The notes under the pieces are model-generated. The model was not told where the DNA came from. It did no database searches and was given only the letters and a program-made list of their open reading frames with translations. Made by a program: the position numbers and the translations under genes. Shown piece by piece: positions 24,091 through 35,352 of a stretch of DNA of 64,000 nucleotides (positions are counted from its first letter, which is position 1; each line of letters begins with the position of its first letter). The stretch spans positions 124,001 to 188,000 of the forward strand of contig NRSV01000037.1 in NCBI GenBank assembly GCA_002286855.1. Reading direction: 5' to 3'. The stretch comes from Bipolaris cookei. Taxonomy: Eukaryota > Ascomycota > Dothideomycetes > Pleosporales > Pleosporaceae.

Positions 24091-25335
24091 TCAGAGCAGT
24101 GAGTCGAGCCTTGTGAAAACACTCAAACACGCAGCAACCACCTGTAGCCCACCAATTAGCACTCACATACACTACTATGCAGAAACCATGCACACTTACC
24201 TCAAGCTGAAGCTCCTTATCCTTGGACCCATTCACCTCGTCCGTGACAAGTTGGCCCAAGTTGGCACCTATACCCTGTGATCCACCCTGCCGCTTTGCAA
24301 AAGGCCACTGCGAGTATTCTGCCAAGAGCTCGTCCACCTGGGCAAACGCTCGCTCCCGCGCCTCATGGCCCAGCGTCGTCAAGGCGTTCTCGAGCACGTT
24401 TGCTGCATAAGCTGCACAGACCATGGTGATTGTTCGCAAAACCCTAAACTCCAGTTCCTCGGGAAGAAATTGGCTACCTGGCAAGACGACGGTGCGGTTG
24501 GTAAGAACGTTGCGGACCCGGCGTCGAATCTCCTCTTTTGCGCCGCCGTCGGCGACGGGATGTGTGGCCATGTCGAAGAGCAGGAAGTTCTTCTTTTCCG
24601 TGCGCAGGATGCCCTTGTCCACAAGCCCTTTACATAGTCGTTCGCGTACTTGCTTTAATTGGTAGCCAATCTTCATCAGGTTCCATGTCTCTCCTATATG
24701 CAACAATGATCAGCATCTTGAACACCGACTTCGCTAGCGTGTGTGCTGCCCAACGTACCGCTCATGAGATCAATCCATGAGTTGACACTCATCTTCTCGC
24801 TCGACTTCATCATCTTGAGGGCTTCGTCCAAAAGGACCTCGCCCGTCAACGTGTCATCAATCACCTCAATAACCCGGTCTGCAAGCGGGAACCGTCGTCG
24901 CGACGAGTCCTTTTGCATGCTCACCCGGCCTCGGAATGCCAATTCTATGACGATGCATCCTCGCAATGCATACGAAATGTTGTCGTTCCAGAAGGAGAGG
25001 TATCCCTATTCTCGTGCATCAGCCTTGGGTCTTGCCCCTTTGCCAGCCCCTTCCACGTGCAATCAACCCACCTGCTTGTCCTTGAGCCCCATGAGGATAA
25101 TCTCCTCCATCAGCGTCAGCTTGGGCTGTTTGCTTCTTTCCACATTCTCACTAATGTCGCGCGGGTCGAATGCAATCTTGTGCCCATTCTCCGAGCTCTC
25201 GTAGGACGTTTCGGGGGTGCGATCGTCGATGCGCTTGGGTGCTGGCGAACTGACCCGGCTGCTCTCGTCTTCGCCGTTGCCTGTGGCGCCACCGCCGCCT
25301 CCTCTCCGGCGCGTCAGACCAGAGCTCGAAGCCAT
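24091..25335 (-). CDS. vps74: Vps74/GOLPH3-family PI4P-binding Golgi protein
   Basis: Vps74 is a peripheral Golgi protein which binds phosphatidylinositol 4-phosphate and COPI and keeps glycosyltransferases in the Golgi. Exons complement(24091..24141, 24200..24693, 24759..25005, 25072..25335) give 351 aa. The N-terminus is disordered and carries an Arg-rich LTRRR motif like the coatomer-binding Arg cluster of the yeast protein. The GPP34 domain runs from KLTLMEEIILMGLKDKQGYL to the end, with SFWNDNISYALRGCIVIELA, GEVLLDEALKMM, SGETWNLMKIGYQLKQVRER and NFLLFDMATHPV. All junctions restore the family sequence without gaps. The last exon adds a short hydrophobic end (EVVAACLSVFTRLDSLL). Confidence 0.95.
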
Positions 25336-25846
25336 CGGGGTGTAGTGGTGGTGGAACTAGTGGGGGATTCTGGTGGAAATTATGGGTGATGCTCCTCGAC
25401 GGACGCAGGGATGAGGACGCTTGGGCAGCGCATGCGCTGTATCGGGCTTTGTGGGACTTTCGGTGTAAGAGGACTGTGGGTGCCAAAGTTGCTGGTCACT
25501 GCAATGCAATGCAAACAGTCCAAAGGTGTCGATCGCAGGCCGCTTGTGCAAGCCGTGAGTTGGGGTTGGTTCTCGTGTCACAGTAATCAGCGGACGAGGC
25601 CCGGGTCTCGCGTGCCAAGAATAGTTTACACACGCCTCCATCCTCTGTAATCCGCCCTCTAGGCACCACAAACAGACAAGTAGTCATAACATCAGGAGGT
25701 GGATAGCGTCAATTCTATCAGAAGTACACTTTGCCGACCCCGGCGACTGTTTTACAAGGAGGCATATATATAGCAATGCCGGTAGAACCGACCACCAAGT
25801 CCACATCCATCTTCCCCGACTCAGTACCCAGCTTCTTGGATATCAT
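25336..25846. other. Intergenic
   Basis: Promoter of vps74 and 3' UTR of the acyl carrier gene. Nothing further recognised. Confidence 0.4.
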
Positions 25847-26527
25847 CTAGTGCGCTACCACAAAGTTAGTATACAATCCATGGAATGCGTACCGAATTGC
25901 GACTCACCATCGGGCTGGGCAAGGATGTACTCGACTGCTTGCTTGACTGTGATATCATCAGTATGCCAAATCCTTCCAACATTCCCAGAAATACATACCG
26001 CTGTGAATAGCATCAGCTTCCTTGTCGGGAATCTCAATGCTGAATTCCTGCACCACTGTCAGCTTGTTCTTTCGCGTGCAGCCCGCATTGCGACTAACCT
26101 CCTCAATTGCCATGACTACCTCTACGGTATCCAGGCTGTCCAGACCGAGGTCGTTGTGGAAGTGGGACTCGGCATTGAGCTGTGCAAAAATAAGTATTCG
26201 CCCTGCAAAACAGCCATGCAAAGTGGGAAAGCTACCTTTGAGGTGTCATTGACCTGCGATTGCGTTAGTGACGGGCCCAAAATTCGAGCGCATTCCCATT
26301 ACCTTGTCAAAATTCTTCAACAGGTCCATTATCCTGCCAGTGACCTCGTCCCGTGACAGACCAGCGCTTGCGGCGTAGCATCGTACGACTTGGAAGTATA
26401 CGGAGGGGGTGATTTGCTTTGGCTGAACGAAGGAGCTTCGCGCAACGGGGCGAGCCATTGTGGCCTGGCATCGTGGTGCGGCGCGGACAGCGGACCTTGC
26501 GGACCTGAGGAGTGCTGTTCGGAACAT
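25847..26527 (-). CDS. acp1: Mitochondrial acyl carrier protein (complex I-associated)
   Basis: This protein carries the phosphopantetheine arm for mitochondrial fatty acid synthesis, supplies octanoate for lipoate, and as NDUFAB1 is a complex I subunit and a partner of LYR proteins. Six exons, complement(25847..25854, 25908..25946, 25999..26047, 26099..26179, 26236..26253, 26303..26527), give 139 aa. An Arg/Ala-rich presequence precedes FDKV, then an 18-nt exon (VNDTSK), then LNAESHFHNDLGLDSLDTVE with the modified Ser in DSL, EFSIEIPDKEADAIHS and VKQAVEYILAQPDAH. The last exon holds only 8 nt including the stop codon. Introns are 49-56 nt. Splicing gives an uninterrupted ACP of usual length, which supports both tiny exons. 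Confidence 0.9.
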
Positions 26528-26933
26528 GTTGAGCGATTTGCAGAGTGCCGTTGGCGAGATAGCGAGGTCGGTGGAGGGTGGTGATGGCGGCGCTCGACTA
26601 GAGTTTAGAACTTCAGACTAAAGTTACATTACGTTAGTCAGCCGTCAGGAAGCCTTTGGCAGCATCAATCAAACGGACCTCCAAAACAACAAACAACAAC
26701 ACTAACAGTGTTTTTCAAAAAAGCAAGAATCAGATAGATAGAGTCTGGAACATTGTCTAGTGCACATCTCAGACCTCAGAGTTGCCTCCCAGTCCTCGTT
26801 GCCGTCATTGCAATTCTTGGCCAATCGCAGCTTCGGTGTTACAAGCGACCAACCTCAAGTTTCGAACTTGGCGACAACCTCTCCGCATTCGACAGCAACC
26901 CACGGCTCGCCCACAACCCCATCCACGCTCACA
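26528..26933. promoter_or_regulatory. Shared divergent promoter, acp1 / 23-kDa complex I subunit
   Basis: 406 bp separate two head-to-head start codons of genes whose products both belong to, or act with, respiratory complex I. This is a natural candidate for co-regulation. No specific motif is called. Confidence 0.55.
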
Positions 26934-27754
26934 ATGGCCAGCGCAAAGCCATTGACAATGCTGGCACGTAGCCGCCCAGCTGTCACACTCCTCCGCTCAC
27001 CACACTTCGCGTCCGGACGCCTCCCCTCGCCCGCCACAGTCGCCTTCTTCTCTACCACCCTCTCCCGTGCCGCCACCCCAGCAGGACCCCCGCCGCCAGG
27101 CTTCCGATTACCAAACCCCAAGCGATGGGATGAAGGCGAAGGCGCATTGGACCGCGCCGGCAAGTACTTCCTGCTCATAGAGATGTTCCGTGGCATGTAT
27201 GTCTCGCTCGAGCAGTTTTTCCGACCGGCGTAAGTAAGCCCCTCTGACGGCGAGCTGTGAGCTTGCCTGTAGTCTTTGACCGGTGGAAATCTGACGTTTC
27301 GGAAGATACACTATCTTCTACCCTTTCGAGAAGGGCCCCATTTCACCCCGCTTCCGAGGCGAGCACGCTCTGCGACGGTACCCCACGGGTGAGGAGCGTT
27401 GCATTGCTTGCAAGCTCTGCGAAGCCATTTGCCCTGCGCAAGCCATCACAATCGAGGCTGAGGAGCGCATGGACGGCAGCAGGAGGACTACGCGCTACGA
27501 CATTGATATGACAAAGTGCATCTACTGCGGTCTGTGCCAGGAGAGCTGCCCTGTTGATGCCATTGTTGAAGGTATGTTTGTGATGAATTGCAAGATTACA
27601 GAACAAATACTGACGAAGCTCAGGTCCCAATGCTGAGTACGCCACTGAAACGCGTGAGGAGCTTCTGTATAACAAGGAGAAGTTGTTAGCAAACGGAGAC
27701 AAGTGGGAGCCCGAGATTGCTGCGGCTGCTCGTGCCGATGCACCTTACAGATAA
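26934..27754 (+). CDS. NADH:ubiquinone oxidoreductase 23-kDa iron-sulfur subunit (NDUFS8/TYKY)
   Basis: This subunit carries clusters N6a and N6b of the electron path in complex I at the mitochondrial inner membrane. Exons 26934..27229, 27306..27571 and 27624..27754 give 230 aa. An Arg/Ser/Pro-rich presequence from MASAKPLTMLARSRPA precedes the conserved EMFRGMYVSLEQFFRPAYTI, which spans intron 1. Both ferredoxin motifs are complete: CIACKLCEAICPAQ and CIYCGLCQESCPVD, eight Cys in all. The end KWEPEIAAAARADAPYR is typical of fungal members. Intron 1 is 76 nt with an AAG acceptor; intron 2 is 52 nt. The gene is divergent from acp1. Confidence 0.96.
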
Positions 27755-28151
27755 GGGGAGTTCTGAACTCTGTGACATCGTTGTAAATATTATAGAAGCG
27801 GTTCTACTCGACAACACCAAGCGTTGGGTTTCTTTTGTCAATGCATCAGTATACTAAAAGAACCGCCTTCGACATATACAATGACTCAATCACAGGATTC
27901 ACGTGGAGCGAATGTACAGGTCGTGTTGCCGGTTATGAAGAGAGCAATCGGTATACCATTTTTTCTTTGATTGAGAGAGCTAGCACATGAACAGCAAAAA
28001 CAAAGTTCTCGTAGAAAGCATTGTAATATCCAAGACCGCATACTCCATGATATGGTATCAAACGCCAAAATGCTCCCTAGATAGCACGCACGTTACCGCC
28101 TCTTTTTTTACCGACGCCCCGTCCATGATCAATATTCGTACAACCTAGATC
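27755..28151. other. Convergent intergenic
   Basis: 3' UTRs of the 23-kDa subunit and the SURF6-like gene. No other signal. Confidence 0.4.
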
Positions 28152-29851
28152 CTATCGTGCCTTCATAGTGCCCTCAAAGCCTGGCCGCTTGACTTTCTTG
28201 CCAGGCTTCTTGACCTTCTTTTTTCCCTTCTTCTGTCCCTTCTCCTCCCTACGCTTCTTGAGGTTCTCCTCACGCTTCTTCTGCTTCGCCGCCTTGCCTT
28301 GCTCTACATTCGTAATCCTTTCCTTCCATTCCTGCGTACTCTTATCCTTTTGTTTTTGCTGACGCTTCAGACTCTTCTTGAGAAGACCTACATCGTCGAA
28401 TACCTTTTCTCCCTGTGCTCTCTTCTTTGCAGCAAGCCATAGCTCCTTCTCTTGGATGTCCTTACGCTTATCCTCGTCGAGCGCATTGATACGGGCTTGC
28501 TTCTTCTGTGCAGCTTCAAGGGCTGTCTTGCTGTCTGACTTGCCCTTCTTTTTTCTTGACTGCAAGAACCCAGAAAGATTTGAGTCTAGATGTTGCCCGT
28601 CCCAGGCTACATTGCCGAAATTGAAGTTGCGTTCAACCTCTGGTGATCTGGCCGGGAAGATGGAAGGGGAGCCCGAGCCGCCTCTTATGCGTGCTAATTG
28701 TTCTTCTGCTTGCCGGCGAGCTTCATCATCCTTTGCTTCTTGACGAAGGGCTTTCTTAGCAGCTTTTCGCTCGGCTTCCTTCTTCCGCCGTGCTTCAATG
28801 AGCTCTGCTCGGTTCCGGGCAGGCCGTCCGTCTGGACCGTCAGCCTTCCGTGCCGCACGCATGGCTTCTAGCTTTGCATTCAATCGCGCGCGGAAATTTT
28901 CATGGCTCTTTGGATCAATGGTGTAAGGCTTCTTGGCTTTCTTTTGCAACGCCTCTTCGGTTGATTGGGGTATCGACGAGGCTGATGAGCTGGCTGAGGC
29001 TACAGAAGCTGTGGAGGAGTTGGAATTGGCAGCAGTGGATGGAGCTGTAGACTGGCCCTCTTCGACAAGGCCGCTGACATCTAGTACTTCGATTTGGTCG
29101 TCTTCATGTTCAAAGTCGTCAGCAGCCGCGTCGTCATCGTCTTCTTCTTCCTCAGCGTCATCCTGATTATGGTCCACCTTGGCCTCTTTGGTGGCGACGA
29201 GGCCTTCAAACGCTGTCTTTTTGTTCTTCTTTGCCTCCAAATTCTGCTTGTTCTTCTCCTGTTTCTCCTTTCTCTTCTCTCTCCGCTTCTCTGCCTTGGC
29301 CGCAGCTTTGGCTTCAGATTTTGACAAGGCCCGTGTCTCGGCAGCCTCGTCGTCGTCATCTTCTGGCTCGACAGGCTGGGTTTTCTGCTTTTTTGCTTTG
29401 CTTTTGATTCCCTCTAGGGGCTTCTCCTTTGTGATGTCCATGTCCAGATCGGACGACTCAGCCTCAGAAACCTCTGTGTCGGCCTCACCCTCCAACTCAC
29501 GTTTTCGCTTCAGCGCATTCTCGTCCATGACATCTTTGGCGCTCTTGTGGGAGGCAGGATCCAGCTTCGCACGCTTGGCGGCCTGTCGTTCTTCGAGGGT
29601 TTGCTTCTTTCCTCTCTTTTGCCATTGCGTCTGCAGACATCATATCAGCACGGAGTGGGGGTGCAGGAAGGCAGAGGTGCATACGCTGGTGATACTCTCG
29701 TCCTTACCATAGTATTCCTTTGCAGGTATCAAGGACATGAGCCCTTCGAATGCCCGCGCGTGGCTCTTTAATCGCTCCTACAGCTTCCGGTCAGCGGCAA
29801 GAAGGATAGATAGGCAGCACTGTCGCTACATACCTCAAGATTGTCCCCCAT
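28152..29851 (-). CDS. SURF6/Rrp14-family nucleolar ribosome biogenesis protein
   Basis: Rrp14/SURF6 binds pre-ribosomes in the nucleolus and is needed for 40S and 60S assembly. Exons complement(28152..29630, 29685..29777, 29834..29851) give 529 aa. The first exon is only 18 nt (MGDNLE), followed by ERLKSHARAFEGLMSLIPAK and YYGKDESITS, the N-terminal family block, then KRGKKQTLEERQAAKRAKLD. The middle is acidic, with Lys-rich coiled-coil segments. The C-terminal SURF6 domain shows NFGNVAWDGQHLDSNLSGFL, ELWLAAKKRAQGEKVFDDVG, LLKKSLKRQQKQKDKSTQEW and a very basic tail. The short first exon is supported because it supplies the start codon directly before the conserved block. Confidence 0.9.
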
Positions 29852-30412
29852 CTTGTATCAACTGAATGCGCGCGAATATGAGCAAAGTCGGTGGGCATAG
29901 AGTGGGCGGGGCGAGTGTGTCGTGTGCGGGCCGCGAAAATCGAGGTTTGAATGTATTGAAGCCAAGATTTCGCAGACACTTTCCGCGCTAGGACCCTTGG
30001 TTTCGAGGGCCAATCAGCGGCCGCGAGTTGGGCCTAACCAGAAACAACCTCGCGTGCTCGCGGCTACGGGCTCCTTCACCACCAGCATCGCCAGCAGAGC
30101 CATCAGAGCCCTGCGGATTGATGCGCGTCAGCCCGATCCACCTGTCAGTCGCCCTGCGCAGCAATAGGCCAAGACGGCGGCGCTTCTGCTCCAAGTATAC
30201 GCACATTTAAGACTCATGTCCTTAGCGGGGAGACGCGGCCGCACAGCCACACGGAAGCAAGCACAAACCTGAGCGTTGACTGCTTGTCACATATATCCTA
30301 GACAACGCTGACCAGGACTGCAATAACAGTCCTTGTGGCACGCGGCAACACTCTCAAAGCCACTGTCGCACACTCTCCTTCCCCGTCACTAGTGCCTGCC
30401 TCTTTCGCTCTC
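29852..30412. promoter_or_regulatory. Divergent intergenic
   Basis: 561 bp between the divergent SURF6-like gene and the next plus-strand gene. Moderately GC-rich; no motif called. Confidence 0.4.
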
Positions 30413-32109
30413 ATGGCCGCGCCCGTTGTCGAAGCAAAGTCACTTTCTTCACTTACAGCACTTGCCTTTAACCCACCATCTTACCCAAGGAATCCGACGC
30501 ATTTTAGGCATGATCCGCTAGTACTGTACATCGCGCGCGTTCCTGGTAGCAGAGGTACGGCCGCCCGATTTTACAAATCAAATGTATTCTGACATATCCA
30601 GATGTTTTTCTTTCACCTATGAAACCACGCGAGAAGGTAGTGACCGCAGAAGACATCCAAAGTTCATTGTACTATATCCACGTCAATCAGCCCGAGGATG
30701 CTTACCTCGTCAATCCTCCAGAGCTGAGAGGTCCTGATGCTGCAGGCCAAAATCTATCATCTGCCCCGCTGGTTCCGCGGAAAGCGGTTCCAGGATCTTC
30801 TAATGCTGTTCCTCTAATGCGAAAACCCGTACCAGGAACCCTGGCTCCTATTGGTAATCACTCAAATAGCTACGATATCAGCGCCGGAAACTTTTCGCAA
30901 AGACCAGGGGTACTTGCGCCAGACTACAACAACCCACGGCGTTCATTTGACTCGACCCAACACCAACAGGAAAACGAGAAGCCACCGCCGCTGCCACGTC
31001 GGCGATCAGAGAACCCACCACGTGAACCTCCATCACTCACGCTCATCCGGAGAGACCCGGCATCTGGCGCTCAATGGAATGTTGCCCGTATTGAGGATCC
31101 TCCCATTGTTGAGATTTCATCTTCAGCTTTGAGAGACCCCACCAACAAGAAAAAATCCGGGGCACCGATGTACATCCAGGTGTTCAATCCTGGATACTCT
31201 AAATTTCTTCACTCGAACTCCTCCGACAAACCTCAGCCACCTTTAGTCAGCCGAGACAGCGGCTTCTCTACTCAGTCATGGCAAACGGGACATCCTGGAA
31301 CAGTAGAATCGCAAGCAAGTGGCCAGGTCGCGAGTGATAACGTATTCCGTCGACGTATTTGGCTGGAAGGCTCACAGCACTTGGGCCATGCATTTGGACA
31401 CAGGAAGAATAGCTCTTACGACATCAATTACGCTCGGCCTAGTTCCAAAGGTAGCTATACTGGACAGGCTGAGAGACCGTCAATGGACCTGCGCTCTCCG
31501 CTCTCGCCTTCATTCCAGGTACATGATGGTCAGACACACGACAGCATTCAGATTTCTGAAAGACAAACAAGTTTTCGTGGCTATGTCTTCACAAGTCCAT
31601 GGAATGGGCGCTGTGAGTTTGTTACCGGTGTGGGTGGAGGATCTCTCAAGGTAGCTATACCAGCTCTGTCACATTGATACCAAGGAGATTAATTGTTCTA
31701 CTAGTGTCGCCATATCATTCCCAGACTTCAGGGAGCACCAATCTCAAGTGCAAGTTTGAGCGAGCTCAGGTTTAACCTCCCCAGTGGCCCTAAGAGATCT
31801 ACAGCTAGAGGAGTTGAAGCACCTAAGCGGTCTTCCTTCTTTCGCCGAGGTCGCCATTCTCGCAATAACTCCACAACATCTATTAGTGTAGACGAAAACA
31901 ATGAAGACCGAATGGATCTCTCTCTTGGACAGGAGTTTGCAGGAGGAGGTATGGGCGGCAAGCAGGCAAAACTTGGAAAGATTATTCTCGAGGACGAAGG
32001 CCTGAAAATGATGGACTTGCTAGTAGCGGCAAACATGGCGCTGTGGTGGAGAGCATATGAGAAGGCCAATGGCGATTCGCGATCTAGAAATGATAGCATG
32101 GATCTTTAG
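30413..32109 (+). CDS. Unrecognised fungal protein, Pro/Ser-rich with conserved ends
   Basis: I do not recognise this gene. Exons 30413..30554, 30602..31650 and 31705..32109 give 531 aa. Both introns (47 and 54 nt) join in frame. The N-terminal ~90 residues (FNPPSYPRNPTHFRHDPLVL, then EDIQSSLYYIHVNQPEDAYL) look folded. Residues ~110-330 are disordered, with Pro-rich runs (PPPLPRRRSENPPREPP) that could bind SH3 domains. A folded-looking patch around RGYVFTSPWNGRCEFVTGVG leads over intron 2 to KCRHIIPRL. Near the end, GKIILEDEGLKMMDLLVAAN followed by MALWWRAYE looks like a conserved helix. There is no signal peptide or membrane segment. The pattern suggests an adaptor or regulator, but no function can be assigned. 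Confidence 0.72.
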
Positions 32110-32777
32110 CCCTGAGACGTCAGGGCTTCTAACCTTGACGAATACACCAGCTGCTCATGACAATTATTACGTGTCGTAGGCGAGTGGCAAGCTGGAGTGA
32201 ATAAGGAGCAGAGTTGGAAAGGTGTATAGCCATCTCTTTGCGCTGCATAGCTACGGTGTACCACCGTCTGCTTGGTAACAGATGCTTTGGATAGTTTGAC
32301 AGCCAGAGTCCATGATTCGTGGCTATTGTATCCACTTTATCTTCTTCGACTACATGTCAAAGTCTACTTGTATCCCCAACGTCTACTCATTCTAGCCCTA
32401 CATTTCTGCCACCATCTCCACTTTGACCACTAGTGAAGCACATAATTTCTGCCAATCAAGTTGGGCGAGGAAGGCTCGAACTTCAGAGAACAGTTGGCTT
32501 GTGCGAGGACTGCATTTTGGCTGAAGTCGTAGCTTCCTTTTATATTCACCTATCGTGGCTTTCATCGGTTACAAGGCTAAACAAACTGTTAAATATCTTC
32601 TGTAATGCGTAGCTTCTGACTGTCTTACCATCATTCAAGCAACACTTAGCTTGTAGTGATATCCCTTGTCCTTCTCTTAATCCTCCCACCTAGCAAGCTA
32701 TCACCATCGATACCTGCTAGCTGTATTGAAAACTTGGCATATTTCCAGCTACTTGCTTATCCGACAGACTTTACGTT
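32110..32777. other. Intergenic
   Basis: 668 bp between two plus-strand genes, holding the promoter of the secreted-protein gene. Nothing recognised. Confidence 0.4.
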
Positions 32778-33701
32778 ATGCTGGTAACCGGCCTCATCCT
32801 TGCTCCAATCGCTGCGGCAGCTGTTACACCGGCTGTACAGGACCTCGTTGATCTGAGGAGCCTCATCAATGCGGCGGCGAATTCTATCGGGGACCCTAAC
32901 AATGCAGTCCCTAGCTTCGGTTTCAGCAGCATAACTGACAGTAGCTCGATGGGAACTGCAGATCTTGTGAACAAAATCACTAGTACTATTTTGAGAGGAA
33001 AATTTCAGCTCGACACAAACAAGGTGTGTCTTCACCATACCCATGCCTTTCATGCCTTGATGTGAATTCGAAGTTGACACCCAGAACTCCAGACCGAATG
33101 GCTGACTGCTGTAAACACGGTCAATGTCTCTGTTGCTATCAACTCCACATCATCTTCAAATACAACCACACCTACACTGTCCTTGAACGCGAGCGGAGTC
33201 ATTCCAACCGTCCTTCCGGCCGCAACACTCACGTTCGGTGAGGTAACAAGCGATCTCACAAACCTGTACCTCGAATACATCCAGTCAATTCCCAACCTGA
33301 GCAACAGTCTGACAGCACTCGGACGTATGTTCCACCGTGAAATGAACGCTCCCGTCAGCGACGCCATTAGCGGCCTGCAGCTGACCCTCACGGTATTCCA
33401 AATAGCGATGCTAAAAGCCAACCTCATCACCTCTCTAGCCGTCCTACGTACAATTCGCGCAAGCAGTGGCCTGGAAAGTGCACAAGCAGCATGGGGTCGC
33501 CCACTCAATCTACCAAGCGGCGAAAACGACGATACTTCTACCGAGCTACCTGAGACACTATCGAGCAGCAGGCCATTGGCGGCAAGAGGTCAGCTGAAGA
33601 GGCCACCGCCGGAGAATGGGAGGTTCTACACGCATCAGGAGCTTTGGAATAGGAGTGAGACCCGATACATCGAGCGAGTGGCACTGCCATTGATTGTTTG
33701 A
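32778..33701 (+). CDS. Probable secreted glycoprotein, function unknown
   Basis: Exons 32778..33023 and 33093..33701 (69-nt intron) give 284 aa. The N-terminus MLVTGLILAPIAAAA is short and hydrophobic and looks like a compact signal peptide. Residues ~20-75 (LVDLRSLINAAANSIGDPNN and on) are helical. After the intron comes a Thr/Ser-rich stretch with closely spaced N-glycosylation sequons (NVS, NST, NTT, NAS), then two helical segments (SDLTNLYLEYIQSIPNLSNS; DAISGLQLTLTVFQIAMLKA), and a polar C-terminal 60 residues ending RYIERVALPLIV. No domain was recognised. Its size and secretion features fit a surface protein or effector-like product, but this is inference. A first exon further upstream cannot be excluded. 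Confidence 0.62.
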
Positions 33702-34377
33702 GAGTATCCTGTAGCCTACGTGTATATTTTACTCTATTTCCCTTGCCTCTCTTGTCCGTAGCTAGTTTGTTAGGTATTAGCTCTTCCTCTTCACCTACGA
33801 AGAATCAACTTTTTTTTATCGTAAGTTGTGTAATGACTAATATGGACCACACCTGAAGTAGCTAGATATAGGAATCTTCTTCAGAAAAGGTGCAGTAGTC
33901 AATCAAGGAGAGAATTTTAAGAGAGCTTCTTCAGCACTAAAACTTAACTCTTTACTATGATAGATTAGAAATCGAAGAAGAATTGGGTTTGATACTAAAT
34001 TTTTCTTCAAATATCAGGTATTTCTTCTAGTTTTAGAGAAGGAGAGATTTAAGCTGTCGATCTTGCGAATTCCTTAGTATTGTGGTCGAAGAAGATACTA
34101 AGAAAAACCACTGCAATTCACCAACCCTCCATCAATATTATCACACTCAATATTTTTTTTAAATGATCAGAAATATTTTTCAATTCAAGGAACAGATAGA
34201 TAATGGCGATAACGATAATTCGATATTCGCTAACAAGTACAGCTAAGCTAAGCTAACATGGGATAAGACACAGAAGAACAAAGGGGTTTGGGATATCTTC
34301 AAAGAGACGTGCAATGAACAACCAAAAAGGTAATGGAATCGAGACAAGAAATTAATCCATCCGACAATGAGGCAGAA

Positions 34378-34420
34378 AAAAAGAGAGAGAGAGAAAGAGA
34401 GAGAGACAAACAGACAAACA
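34378..34420. repeat. (AG)n followed by (ACAA)n microsatellite
   Basis: Alternating AG for about 25 nt, then repeated ACAA/CAGA units. Confidence 0.8.
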
Positions 34421-34555
34421 AATAACCAAGATCAAGTGCCAAGCTGTAAAAGAGCAAAAAGCACAAAGTTGAACGAAGGAGAAGAAGAGAAGAAAAAAAA
34501 AAGGACAAGAATAAAGCAAGAAACGCAATCCATAACCTCATGACCAAGAAACTAA

Positions 34556-34595
34556 AAAGAAGAAGAAGAAGAAGAAGAAGAAGAAGAAAAAAAAA
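34556..34595. repeat. (GAA)n trinucleotide repeat with A-run
   Basis: About ten uninterrupted AGA/GAA units run into an A-run; all purine on the plus strand. Confidence 0.9.
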
Positions 34596-34965
34596 GAATG
34601 ATCCAACACCTAGCACCCCCCCCCTCCCCTCCCTGCCCGCCCTAACTCCTCAAACCCATCCCATGCCCATATATTTCCTATTCCCAATCGCCCCTCCCCT
34701 TCTCTTTCTCTTTCTTTCTACCCTTGGCACCAAATCCTTCTAGATCAAAAAAGATGTAGTAAGGAACAGGAAAAGCGCAAGACCAGTTCGGGGAAAAAAA
34801 GAATACATGGAAAGCAACAAAAGGAAGAGATCTTGATGCTTTAAGACTCCTGAGACATATGGAAAAGGGTGTTTGGTGTGAAATGTTTCTAAACGGGGGA
34901 AGGAAGTAGTGGTAATAGGCGCGGCCCTGTTCGCCCTGATACAACAGTTGTCGAGAAGCTGAAAT

Positions 34966-35072
34966 AAACAAGAATAAAGATGGAAAAGAGGATAGATGGG
35001 AAGAGATAGAAGAAAGAAGAGAAGAGAAGAGAAGAGGAGAGAAAGGAGAAAAAGAAGGAGTAAGAGTAAGAA
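34966..35072. repeat. Long purine (GA/GAA-rich) tract
   Basis: Roughly 100 nt almost wholly of A and G on the plus strand, made of imperfect GAGAA/AGAAG units. Confidence 0.75.
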
Positions 35073-35249
35073 TACACCTGATTAAGGCGAATAGTACACA
35101 TGAATGGAGATGCACTAACTGCACTGTAACATGCTCTTCTTTCTCATTACGATTTCAACGTTCAACAACCCCCCATCGACCATCACTTCCAATGATGGGA
35201 AGGGGAGGAACACGCGAGGGACAAGGAGGTAAGTGTATCCTCTTCTTGC

Positions 35250-35321
35250 AAGCCTCTTTCTCTCTCTCTCACTCACTCTCATACCCTCTCACCCTCTCAC
35301 ACTCTCTCATACTCTCACACA

Positions 35322-35352
<31 letters not shown>

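Noticed and set aside
34299..35124. 105- and 148-codon minus-strand frames
   Set aside because: They are translations of GA/GAA microsatellites (Leu/Phe/Ser runs).
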